A DNA stretch of 64,000 nt from CALFXN01 sp937957815. GTDB lineage: Bacteria; Synergistota; Synergistia; Synergistales; Aminobacteriaceae. Position 1 is the stretch's first letter. Every line of letters starts with the position of its first letter. The DNA is taken from assembly GCA_036788195.1 (NCBI GenBank), contig DAIQNX010000010.1, positions 1 through 64,000 on the forward strand, in the 5' to 3' direction. This document shows positions 25,132-32,696 of this stretch, piece after piece. The translations under genes and the position numbers were made by a program. The notes beneath the pieces were generated by a model that was not told the DNA's origin, searched no databases, and was given only the letters and a program-made list of their open reading frames with translations.

Positions 25132-26931
25132 ATGTGGTTCATCATTCTGGGCGTTTGTGCGATCGTTCTGGCCTCGCGAAAGGCATTCGCCTGTAGCGGA
25201 CTGATTCTCGGGAAAGACGTCTCCCCGACCGGTTGCGTCGTCGTAGGACACGTAGAGGACGATGGCGGAAGGCTTCTCGTGCGGCACGGACTGGTTCCCG
25301 CCCGAACGCACGCCTCGGGTTCGGTGATCGTCGCCGAGGACGGTTCGGCGCGCGTTCCACAGGCATCCGAAACGTTCGGCTTCTTCTGGAGCGAGGTCAG
25401 GGGAGAACGCGGCCTGTCGAACGCGGACGTCTTCCACAACGACCGCGGCGTCTGCATCGTAACGGACAGCTGCCGCGATTCCCGGCTCGACAACGAACCC
25501 GACCTGATCGGCGGCGGTATCGAATACGCCCTCCGGCGCATCCTGGCCGAGCGGGCGACATCTTCGGCGCACGGCGTCCAACTGGCCGCGGAGCTTCTCG
25601 ACCGCTACGGCTACCGGGGGTCGGGACGAACGTATCTCATCGCCGACGCGAGAGAAGCGTGGATGTTGCAGATCGCACAGGGACGACATTTCTGCGCGAT
25701 CCGCGTCCGCGACGACGAGGCGGCCTTCATCCCGAACCACTACACGATCCGCGCCGGAGATCTCGCGACGCACCGGTTCCGGATGTCGGACGGACTCATC
25801 GGATATGCCCGGGACCGCGGCTGGTGCGACGTGGACGACGCGTCGCCGGAGCGTTTCGACTTCGCCCGGGCCTTCCAGGATCCTTCCGGATGGCGGAAGG
25901 ACGTCAACACCCTCCGGCACCGGCATGCGTTGCGACTTCTGACCGGACGCGAGTGGGACGCCGACGGAGAGCTTCCCTTCGGCGTTCGCCCCGAGCGGAT
26001 CGTGAGCCGGAGAGAAGTCGCGGCGATTCTCCGAACACACTACGAAGGGACGCCCGACGACAGACGCGTCCCGTTCGCGGGACGGTCGCCGCACTATACG
26101 CCGATCCGCCGCATCTGCTCCGGGACCACGGTGGAAGGACTCATCGCCGAACTCGACGAACACCCGGAACTCACGCGGCTCGTCATCGCGCAGGGGCACC
26201 CGTGCTCGGCGCCCTTCCTCCCGCTTCACGCCGGAGTCTCTTCCCTTCCGGAGTCACTGGATCCGATGGACGATCCGGCGGCGGAGCTCGAGACACACTG
26301 CGCCGCTAAGCCGCACCTCCTCGACGCGGACGGAAAAGGCTGGTGGCGCGTACGGCGCCGCCAGGCGATCATCGACCTCAGGTGGAACGACGTTCGCGGG
26401 ACTCTCGGCGAATGGATCGCCTCGTTCGAGACGGATATTGACGCGGAGGAAGCCGACGTGCGTTCACGGGCGCGGGCGCTCTTCGACGAAGGGCGCGATT
26501 CCGAGGCGCGGACCATTCTGAACGATTGGGCAGCCCGCATCGCGGAAGAGGCCGAACACGGAATCGAAGCCGTCTTGCGTCCGTTCGTCCCGGCGGACGC
26601 ATCATGCGACAGGAGCGGAATCACGCGAGGCGACCGTTCGGGCGAACTGGCGGTCAGTTTCCGTTGCGCCGGAACGCCGGACGAACCATCGATCCGCATG
26701 GGACAGGACGGAGTCTCCCACACGCTCTGGGCGACTCCTCTTCCCGGTACGCTGAGATCCGACGGAGACGGCTGGACGGTGCGTTTCCGCGTCCGCGAAC
26801 TCACGGAAGCGGCCGTCCCGTGTCTTTCCGACTTCCACCTCGGCGGTCGGGATGCGGCCGGACGCGGCTTCGCGGCTCGGGTCACCCTCCGCGTGCTCCC
26901 TTCCGCGCAAGAGGATACGCTACCATACTGA
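25132..26931 (+). CDS. Secreted C69-family (PepD-like) dipeptidase
   Basis: A 599-residue Ntn-hydrolase-type peptidase. The start at 25132 follows TAAGGAGGA; residues 1-20 are a signal peptide (WFIILGVCAIVLASRKAFA). The next residue is Cys in CSGLILGK, the N-terminal nucleophile expected for C69. Signal cleavage would therefore expose the catalytic Cys directly. FAC is a poor lipobox (Ala rather than Leu at -3), so lipid modification is less likely. Further family regions are YGYRGSGRTYLIADAREAWMLQI and HYTPIRRICSGTTVEGLIAEL. The long C-terminal region (about 470-599) is unassigned. It probably degrades dipeptides outside the cytoplasm. The gene converges with the FAD oxidoreductase gene and overlaps it by 12 bp. 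Confidence 0.82.
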   Translation: MWFIILGVCAIVLASRKAFACSGLILGKDVSPTGCVVVGHVEDDGGRLLVRHGLVPARTHASGSVIVAEDGSARVPQASETFGFFWSEVRGERGLSNADVFHNDRGVCIVTDSCRDSRLDNEPDLIGGGIEYALRRILAERATSSAHGVQLAAELLDRYGYRGSGRTYLIADAREAWMLQIAQGRHFCAIRVRDDEAAFIPNHYTIRAGDLATHRFRMSDGLIGYARDRGWCDVDDASPERFDFARAFQDPSGWRKDVNTLRHRHALRLLTGREWDADGELPFGVRPERIVSRREVAAILRTHYEGTPDDRRVPFAGRSPHYTPIRRICSGTTVEGLIAELDEHPELTRLVIAQGHPCSAPFLPLHAGVSSLPESLDPMDDPAAELETHCAAKPHLLDADGKGWWRVRRRQAIIDLRWNDVRGTLGEWIASFETDIDAEEADVRSRARALFDEGRDSEARTILNDWAARIAEEAEHGIEAVLRPFVPADASCDRSGITRGDRSGELAVSFRCAGTPDEPSIRMGQDGVSHTLWATPLPGTLRSDGDGWTVRFRVRELTEAAVPCLSDFHLGGRDAAGRGFAARVTLRVLPSAQEDTLPY

Positions 26932-28956
26932 TTCCAGCCCGACGCGCACATCCGCGGCACTCCGACCCGGAGCATCAAGCGCATCCAGAACCATCGTGAC
27001 GGCCGCGCCGCGCGTGAGCGTATCCTCCGCGGCCATCCCCCCCGGGAGGAGGATTCCCCGCCCGGAGGAACGGTCGCGGATCGAAATCGTTTCGAGGGCA
27101 CGCCTGAATACTTCCGCGGAGGGAAACGGATCGGGCTGAGCGAGCCGGCCGGGAGTGCAAAAGCGTCCCGGAAACGCGACAGACAGACGTCCGAGGAGCT
27201 CGCTCGCCTGCCGCGCGGTCATCGGAAGCGACGGCGCGTACAGATCGCGCGTCATTCCCGGAAGGAGACCGTAAAGCGTCGCGATCTGGACGGCCTCCCA
27301 CTCTGGAGTACCCTCGGGGACATCGGCAAACGCTTCCATCGAGAGACGGCTCCTCGCGTCGAGAAGAATCAGCTGGACATCTATCGGGTCCACATCGCGG
27401 ACCTCGCACCCATTCCGGACGGCGAGGGCCGCGATCGCTCCGGTGGCCTGTCCCGCGAGCATGACGGCAGGTTGCAGCCTGATCGCTCCGTTCACGAGCC
27501 GCGATACAGAGATGTTTTTCTCCGCGGCGAGGAGGCCGTCGATCCTTTCGGGCACGAAGACGCCGAATGGAATCTGGAAAACACCCCTGCTCGGTTCCCA
27601 TCCTCTCGGAAACGACGCGGCCGATTCGCCGAGATCGTGTTCCATGAAGCGGTCGAGGTGCGATCCGTGGATATCGACGGGATACTCGCCGAGAGCCATC
27701 GCCTCGGGCCAGTTTCTGAGCGCGCGTCCGTCCGAGCGGACGATGTCGGCGTTCCGCAGCGTCTCGAGCCCGACGAGCCGGCGCGACTCCCGGACGTACG
27801 GAAAGGGCGGGAAACAGCGCAGCGCGGCCGCGAACGCGTCCTTTGTGACGCCCCACACGTCCCACGCGGTCGTCGAGCGGCCGCTGTATCCCTGCGAATC
27901 GTCAACCGACCAGTCCGTCTGCCCGAGTTCCGACCGCAAATAGTGAAGAAAGCCGAGCGTCTTGAGAAGCGCCCCGCGGTCGGCGTGCTTTCGGAAAAGC
28001 CGGTCCTCGAGGTACCTGACCGTGAGCCCGGGGACGTCGCCGCCCCGGCCGGGCCAGTCGTTGGCCCAGTTCACGCCGGTCTTCGTGACGTTCGGCCACG
28101 TCGACGGCGTTCCGCTGTCCACAGGGAGCGGGTTCGCCGGATCGGGAAGGCCGCGGTAGGCGTTGTGGCTCACGACGTCGAACGGATAGCGTCCCGGCCA
28201 TCGGTTCCCGTCGCGCGTCACGACCTTTCGGAAATCCGGGAGCATGGCCCCGTACCCCGGGGGTGGCGCGGTCGCGGCGGTCGCCTCCGCCACGGATGAA
28301 GATCCGTATTTCCGGATCACTGCGACGTACGTGATGTCCTGAATATTCGCATCCATGTCGATATCCGGGGACACGGAGTTCCCGGCCCGATAGCGGGCCC
28401 CTGCAAGCGGCAGCAGGTCGCCGCATTCGGTCGCGTCGACGAACACGGCGGCGCGGTATTCCGTAGGGCGGAAGTCGCGCACGGCGGTGACGGAGACGAG
28501 TCGGTTTCCTTCGCGCCGGGCCTGCGTCACGCGCGTTTCCGTCTCGACCGTCACGGAGCCGGGGGGCGGGACATTCCGGATCATTTCACGCAGGATCTCC
28601 TGCCCGACTGCAGGTTCGAACGCGATCGTGCCCGGCCCCCAGTAGCACGTCGAGACGCTCTTTCCGAGCGCGGCGTAGCGCGCCCGGACGCGCTCCGTGA
28701 ACTCCCGGTATATTCCGGTCCTCGTCCGGCCGACGTCATCCATCGTCGAGACGGCGCCTCCCGTCATCTGCCCGCCGATCCAGTCGGATTCTTCGAGAAT
28801 CAGGACGCGCATCCCAAGCCTCGCCGCCTGGATCGCCGCGGCGCACCCGCCCGCTCCCCCTCCGACGACGACGACATCGAACGAACGCACGGTCGCGGAC
28901 GCCTGAAAGGCGAGCAATATGCCGAGAACGGCCGACAGGCACACTGCACGTCGCAT
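26920..28956 (-). CDS. Exported FAD-dependent oxidoreductase with SLH-like C-terminal region
   Basis: A 678-residue protein with a signal peptide (residues 1-21, ending QASA), then an FAD-binding Rossmann start VVVVGGGAGGCAAAIQAARLGMRVLILEE and the FAD_oxidored pattern GGQMTGGAVSTMDD. Near residue 560 the sequence changes to FADVPEGTPEWEAVQIATLYGLLPG...YAPSLPMTARQASELL, an S-layer-homology-like repeat, with a second partial copy ending TLTRGAAVTMVLDAL. The start at 28956 follows AGGGGGAAG. The substrate is unknown. The tail suggests attachment to the cell surface or peptidoglycan. The 3' end overlaps the convergent dipeptidase gene by 12 bp. Confidence 0.8.
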   Translation of the reverse strand: MRRAVCLSAVLGILLAFQASATVRSFDVVVVGGGAGGCAAAIQAARLGMRVLILEESDWIGGQMTGGAVSTMDDVGRTRTGIYREFTERVRARYAALGKSVSTCYWGPGTIAFEPAVGQEILREMIRNVPPPGSVTVETETRVTQARREGNRLVSVTAVRDFRPTEYRAAVFVDATECGDLLPLAGARYRAGNSVSPDIDMDANIQDITYVAVIRKYGSSSVAEATAATAPPPGYGAMLPDFRKVVTRDGNRWPGRYPFDVVSHNAYRGLPDPANPLPVDSGTPSTWPNVTKTGVNWANDWPGRGGDVPGLTVRYLEDRLFRKHADRGALLKTLGFLHYLRSELGQTDWSVDDSQGYSGRSTTAWDVWGVTKDAFAAALRCFPPFPYVRESRRLVGLETLRNADIVRSDGRALRNWPEAMALGEYPVDIHGSHLDRFMEHDLGESAASFPRGWEPSRGVFQIPFGVFVPERIDGLLAAEKNISVSRLVNGAIRLQPAVMLAGQATGAIAALAVRNGCEVRDVDPIDVQLILLDARSRLSMEAFADVPEGTPEWEAVQIATLYGLLPGMTRDLYAPSLPMTARQASELLGRLSVAFPGRFCTPGRLAQPDPFPSAEVFRRALETISIRDRSSGRGILLPGGMAAEDTLTRGAAVTMVLDALDAPGRSAADVRVGLESVW

Positions 28957-29021
28957 CGTATCTTCCCCCTTCGCATCTTTCCTGCAATGATACATCCGTT
29001 TTCGCCCGACACAGACGCTTC

Positions 29022-29050
29022 TTGAATTCCGCACAGGCGTGCTCTACAAT
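29022..29050 (+). promoter_or_regulatory. Sigma-70-type promoter before the small secreted protein
   Basis: TTGAAT (29022-29027), a 17-bp spacer and TACAAT (29045-29050). The start codon at 29182 is about 125 bases beyond the expected transcript start, so the mRNA has a longish untranslated leader with no recognised riboswitch. Confidence 0.75.
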
Positions 29051-29181
29051 TTTCTCTGAGAAAGACGCAAGGGAAGGGAGGGAGGCCGAAGAGTCGCCGG
29101 TCCTTTGTGGTTCTGGAGTCCGTCGCAACGATGACGGATCATGTCGTTTCATAACTTTTGCCGTTGAGGAGCGTGATTTTC

Positions 29182-29550
29182 ATGAAAAAAGTTCTTCTGC
29201 CGTTTTTCGTCGTCTCAATGTTGCTTCTGGCGTCCGCGACAGCGTTCGCGGCGTTCGACTTCCTCGGCTTCGCCCAGAGCGAGCTTCTCGGCTGCGTCCA
29301 TCCGACGGCCAGCGCCGAGAAGGCCAAGGTCGAATACGAAAAGGAACCCGTCCAGGACGGCGACCTCATCAAGGCACGGGTCAAGGTATTCTACAAGGGC
29401 TGGACGAAGAACAATTCCATGCTCGCGGACATCTACTACCTCGAGAACAAGAACGTGAAGCTCGTCCACGCCGAAGTTCTCGAGGATACGGCTTCAACCG
29501 GAAACGTCGCTCCGTGCAAATACGTCAACAGCTGGCAGGAAGTCAAGTAA
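29182..29550 (+). CDS. Small secreted protein of unknown function
   Basis: A 122-residue protein starting MKKVLLPFFVVSMLLLASATAFA, a clear signal peptide. The mature part of about 99 residues has two Cys (LGCVHP and VAPCKY), a likely disulfide pair, and mixed charged strands (KARVKVFYKGWTKN, ADIYYLENKNVKLVHAEVL). GAGGAG lies 12 bases before the ATG; the in-frame ATG at 29158 lacks a ribosome site. It has its own promoter and is followed by a TVP38-like membrane protein gene. I do not recognise the family. Confidence 0.75.
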   Translation: MKKVLLPFFVVSMLLLASATAFAAFDFLGFAQSELLGCVHPTASAEKAKVEYEKEPVQDGDLIKARVKVFYKGWTKNNSMLADIYYLENKNVKLVHAEVLEDTASTGNVAPCKYVNSWQEVK

Positions 29551-29584
29551 CGCCAGCTCCGGAGCGGACACAGGCGACCGCTTT

Positions 29585-30343
29585 ATGTGGAAGCTGAATC
29601 CGGAAAACGTACGGCGGCGGTTTATGTCACTGGCGACGGTGACCGCCGCCGCTCTTTTTCTTTCCGTAGTGTTGTGGGTTCTCTACCGGGCTCTTTTTCC
29701 GTTTCTCCCCGAATCCGTCAGATCCCTGCTCGCCGAACTCGGACAGTCGGACTGGAAAGAGAGCGTCCGCAGACTGCGGGATGCCTTTGATTCGCTGGGA
29801 TGGGCCAGAATTCCCGCGTTCCTGGGGGTGCAGTGCGCCCAGGTTTTTTTCGCTCCGATTCCCGGTCAGGTGACGGGGTTTCTCGGCGGCGTCCTTTTCG
29901 GCTTTCGCGACGGACTCGCGCTGACAATGGTCGGTCTGAGCATCGGCTCCGGACTTGCCATGGGAACGAGCCGCCTTCTGGGACGCCCGTTCGTGGTCCG
30001 CATGGCGGGCACTGGCGTCTTCGACAAGTTCGCGTATCTCATCGACGGCGGAGGGCTTTTCGGCTACTTTCTGCTCTTCCTGCTGCCCGCGCTTCCTGAC
30101 GACGCCATCTGCTTCGTCGCGGGACTCTCCCGACTGCCGCTCGGTCGCCTCGTGCTCGTGTGCGTCATCGGAAGATTGCCCGGAATGGCGGTTCTCACGC
30201 TCGTGGGAGCGAGCACGGATACGGGAGGCATGACCGCGAGGGTGGTTTTCGCCGTCGCGATGCTGCTCTCGGGGCTTATCTGGCTTTATCAGGATCCGAT
30301 CGAAACGTGGTACCGGACCCGCACAGGCGGAGGACGGAACTGA
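29585..30343 (+). CDS. TVP38/TMEM64 (DedA-related) membrane protein
   Basis: A 252-residue protein with about five to six membrane segments. The TVP38/SNARE-associated core is visible: VFFAPIPGQVTGFLGGVLFGFRDGLALTMVGLSIGSGLAMG followed by LLFLLPALPDDAICFVAGLSRLPLGRLVLVCVIGRLPGM. Family members act in lipid flipping or membrane homeostasis. The start at 29585 has only a weak ribosome site. The gene sits 34 bp after the small secreted protein and 27 bp before a PH-domain membrane protein, probably in one transcript. Confidence 0.82.
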   Translation: MWKLNPENVRRRFMSLATVTAAALFLSVVLWVLYRALFPFLPESVRSLLAELGQSDWKESVRRLRDAFDSLGWARIPAFLGVQCAQVFFAPIPGQVTGFLGGVLFGFRDGLALTMVGLSIGSGLAMGTSRLLGRPFVVRMAGTGVFDKFAYLIDGGGLFGYFLLFLLPALPDDAICFVAGLSRLPLGRLVLVCVIGRLPGMAVLTLVGASTDTGGMTARVVFAVAMLLSGLIWLYQDPIETWYRTRTGGGRN

Positions 30344-30370
30344 CCTTCGTAATGAAAGGAAGTATGCGAT

Positions 30371-30787
30371 ATGGAATCGTTCACTGAAAAGGAACTTCGC
30401 CCCTCCTGGAAGTACAGCTGGCATCTCTTCCTTCTCTGCATCCTGATCGTACCCCTCGTCATGTACAAGGCCGGTCTCTGGTGGCTCTGGCTTCTCGTCT
30501 TCGGCATCCTGCCCGTCGGCTACGCCGCGATCGTCCGCGCCTCGACGCACCTCCTGATCAAAAAAGACGAAATCACGCTGGAAAAGGGACTCCTTTCGCG
30601 TGATTCAACCGAAGTCAAGATCCGTGACATCAAGACGATCGACGTCCAGCAGACGTTCGTGAACAGGATTCTCGGCATCGGCCGCCTCAGAATCGCCACG
30701 GCCGGAACGGAAGGATGGGAAATCGTCATCGACGGCATCGAATCGCCGAACGAAGTGCGGAATCTGATCCAGGCGCTCCAGGGTTGA
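30371..30787 (+). CDS. Bacterial PH-domain membrane protein (YdbS-like)
   Basis: A 138-residue protein with two N-terminal membrane helices (HLFLLCILIVPLVMY and LWWLWLLVFGILPVGYAAIV) and a cytoplasmic bPH2 domain: STHLLIKKDEITLEKGLLSRDSTEVKIRDIKTIDVQQTFVNRILGIGRLRI. This arrangement is common in small YdbS/YdbT-like proteins, whose role is unclear but tied to the membrane. It follows the TVP38 gene closely. Confidence 0.8.
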   Translation: MESFTEKELRPSWKYSWHLFLLCILIVPLVMYKAGLWWLWLLVFGILPVGYAAIVRASTHLLIKKDEITLEKGLLSRDSTEVKIRDIKTIDVQQTFVNRILGIGRLRIATAGTEGWEIVIDGIESPNEVRNLIQALQG

Positions 30788-30883
30788 GGTCCGGAAGGCC
30801 CGTCGCCTCCATCTGGCTCCGGCAACGGAAACGTGATATCCTTGTCGTGCAAGTCCGAACATACGATCGGGGAGGCGAGAGCC

Positions 30884-31372
30884 ATGAAACGGGTGGTTGT
30901 TGCGGTGGATGGAAGCGAGGTCAGCAGGGCACTGATGGGGTACGCGTTCCATTACGCGTACCGCGAGGGAGATACGGAGCTGTATTTCCTGCACGTCGTG
31001 GAAACCACGAAATACGCCGGTTTCGAGCCGGGGCCGCTCTGGACGGGAGCGTACCTTCCCTGCGACGAGGATCGCATGAATCAGGCGCGGGCGTCGATCG
31101 AGGCCGGTGTGCAGGAAGCGCGGAAATCGTTTCCGCACGAGATCCCGAACATGTCCGTAACCGTGGTTCTCGGCGTGCCCTACCAGGAGATCGTGGACTT
31201 CGCGAAGGGAAAGGACGCCGACATGATCATGATCGGCCATCAGGGGCTGAGCAACCTGGAACGCTTCTTCATCGGAAGCGTCGCGGCGAAGGTCGTCGCG
31301 CACGCTCCGTGCAGCGTCTATGTCCTGAGGCCGAAGGCTGTCCCCGGAACGGGAGAAACGCAAAAGGCGTAG
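30884..31372 (+). CDS. Universal stress protein (UspA family)
   Basis: A 162-residue single-domain Usp. It starts KRVVVAVDGSEVSRALMGYA and ends with the ATP-binding signature GHQG-(9)-GS in MIGHQGLSNLERFFIGSVAAKVV, followed by SVYVLRP. ATP binding is thus likely. The start at 30884 is fixed by GGGGAGG; a longer frame to 30833 is rejected. It is followed by a terminator. Family members respond to starvation, redox or envelope stress; the specific role is unknown. Confidence 0.9.
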   Translation: MKRVVVAVDGSEVSRALMGYAFHYAYREGDTELYFLHVVETTKYAGFEPGPLWTGAYLPCDEDRMNQARASIEAGVQEARKSFPHEIPNMSVTVVLGVPYQEIVDFAKGKDADMIMIGHQGLSNLERFFIGSVAAKVVAHAPCSVYVLRPKAVPGTGETQKA

Positions 31373-31387
31373 ATCGGAACCGATGAC

Positions 31388-31425
31388 AGGAGGGAAGCGG
31401 CACGCCGCTTCCCTCCTTGATTTTT
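31388..31425 (+). terminator. Terminator after the universal stress protein gene
   Basis: Near-perfect 14-base arms (31388-31401 with 31404-31417) and a tail TTGATTTTT ending at 31425. Confidence 0.8.
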
Positions 31426-31472
31426 CAGACGGGACGTATGCAGTATATCCTGAAATGGGACGCTCGCGTTCC

Positions 31473-31501
31473 GTGCCATGAATTTCATTTTCCTGTAGAA
31501 T
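31473..31501 (+). promoter_or_regulatory. Candidate promoter of the TAXI TRAP operon
   Basis: GTGCCA (31473-31478), a 17-bp spacer and TAGAAT (31496-31501). It is followed by about 120 bases of leader to the ATG at 31625. Confidence 0.55.
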
Positions 31502-31624
31502 CAGAAACATATACGTTCAACGCGATACCTACCGCCGATCGGAGGTGATCGGGAAGCAACGGCGACACGACAGAACCGCAATGACATATCGCAACGACAT
31601 ATTTCGAAAGGAGACTTTCCACCG

Positions 31625-32614
31625 ATGAAAAAGCTTGGCGTTCTTCTCGTTGCCGTCATGGCTCTCGCGATCCTTTCACTTCCCGCGGCCGCGGCCGGAA
31701 ATTTCGTCACGATCGTCACGGGCAGCACCGGCGGAACGTACTACCCGGTCGGAACGATACTCGCCAACCATTTCAACACCGTCCTCGGTTCGAAGGGCAT
31801 CAAATGGTCCGCGCAGAGCTCGGGCGGAACCGCCGAGAACCTCGAAATGATGAAAAAGAACGAGGCCGAAATGGCCATCGCGATGGCGAACCTGACCGGT
31901 TTCGCATATACCGGAACCGTCCGGTACGAGGGGAAGAAAATCGAGAACCTGCGCTACGTGATGGGGCTCTGGCCCGATGTCACGCAATTCGTCGTCCGCA
32001 AGGAAGCGAACATCAAAACGTGGGCCGACCTGAAGGGCAAGAAGATCGCCGTCGGACCGGCCGCCTCGGGCACCGAGTTCTCGAGCCGCGTCCTCCTGAA
32101 GGCGCTCGCCGGTTTCACGTTCGACGATATCGTCCCGGAACGCGTCGGCTATAACGAGGCGTCCCAGGCGCTCCAGAACGGAATGATCGACGCGTTCAAC
32201 GCCGAGGCCGGAGTTCCGGTCGGAGCCGTCGCGGAACTCTACGCCGGACGCACCGAGGCCGGGATGCTCGAATTCTCGGACGAGGACATGGCGAAGCTCA
32301 AGACCGACGCCCCGTTCTACTACAGGGTCGTCATTCCCGCCGGTACCTATCCGAAGCAGGACAAGGACCTGAAGGTCGCGGGCATCAAATCCGCGCTCCT
32401 GGTCGCCAAGGACGTCCCCGAGGACGTCGTCTACCAGATGCTCACGGTCATCTACAACGACCGGGAAGCCATGAAGAAGGAACACGCGGCATTCACGAAG
32501 ATCGATTTCGAACATCCGGCCGACGGCCTCTTCGGCGCTCCGCTGCATCCGGGCGCCGTGAAGTTCTTCAAGGAGAAGGGGCTTCCCGTCCCCGATTCCC
32601 TGATCGCGAAATAG
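31625..32614 (+). CDS. TAXI-family TRAP transporter solute receptor
   Basis: A 329-residue periplasmic binding protein with a signal peptide (residues 1-23, ending AAA). The TAXI hallmarks are TIVTGSTGGTYYPVGTILANHF, SGGTAENLEMMKKNEAEMAIAMANL, LKGKKIAVGPAASGTEFSSRVLLKA and a late hinge-region helix GYNEASQALQNGMIDAFNAEAGVP. It delivers a substrate, in characterised cases glutamate or other carboxylates, to the fused permease encoded 82 bp downstream. The ligand here cannot be told from the sequence. Confidence 0.93.
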   Translation: MKKLGVLLVAVMALAILSLPAAAAGNFVTIVTGSTGGTYYPVGTILANHFNTVLGSKGIKWSAQSSGGTAENLEMMKKNEAEMAIAMANLTGFAYTGTVRYEGKKIENLRYVMGLWPDVTQFVVRKEANIKTWADLKGKKIAVGPAASGTEFSSRVLLKALAGFTFDDIVPERVGYNEASQALQNGMIDAFNAEAGVPVGAVAELYAGRTEAGMLEFSDEDMAKLKTDAPFYYRVVIPAGTYPKQDKDLKVAGIKSALLVAKDVPEDVVYQMLTVIYNDREAMKKEHAAFTKIDFEHPADGLFGAPLHPGAVKFFKEKGLPVPDSLIAK

Positions 32615-32642
32615 CACCGCAGGCGACAGAATAGTCCGGAAC

Positions 32643-32668
32643 GGGGCGGCCTTCCGAAAGGCCGCCCC
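32643..32668 (+). other. Intercistronic hairpin between TRAP receptor and permease genes
   Basis: Two perfect 11-base arms (32643-32653 and 32658-32668) with a 4-base loop. The sequence that follows is GGTTTGATTC, not a T run, so full termination is unlikely. Such a hairpin could stabilise the upstream receptor message and give more receptor than permease. Confidence 0.65.
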
Positions 32669-32696
32669 GGTTTGATTCGAGTGGAGGAATTACCGT

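Noticed and set aside
32643..32668. Rho-independent terminator after the TAXI receptor
   Set aside because: No T run follows, and the permease must be co-expressed; it is kept as an intercistronic hairpin.
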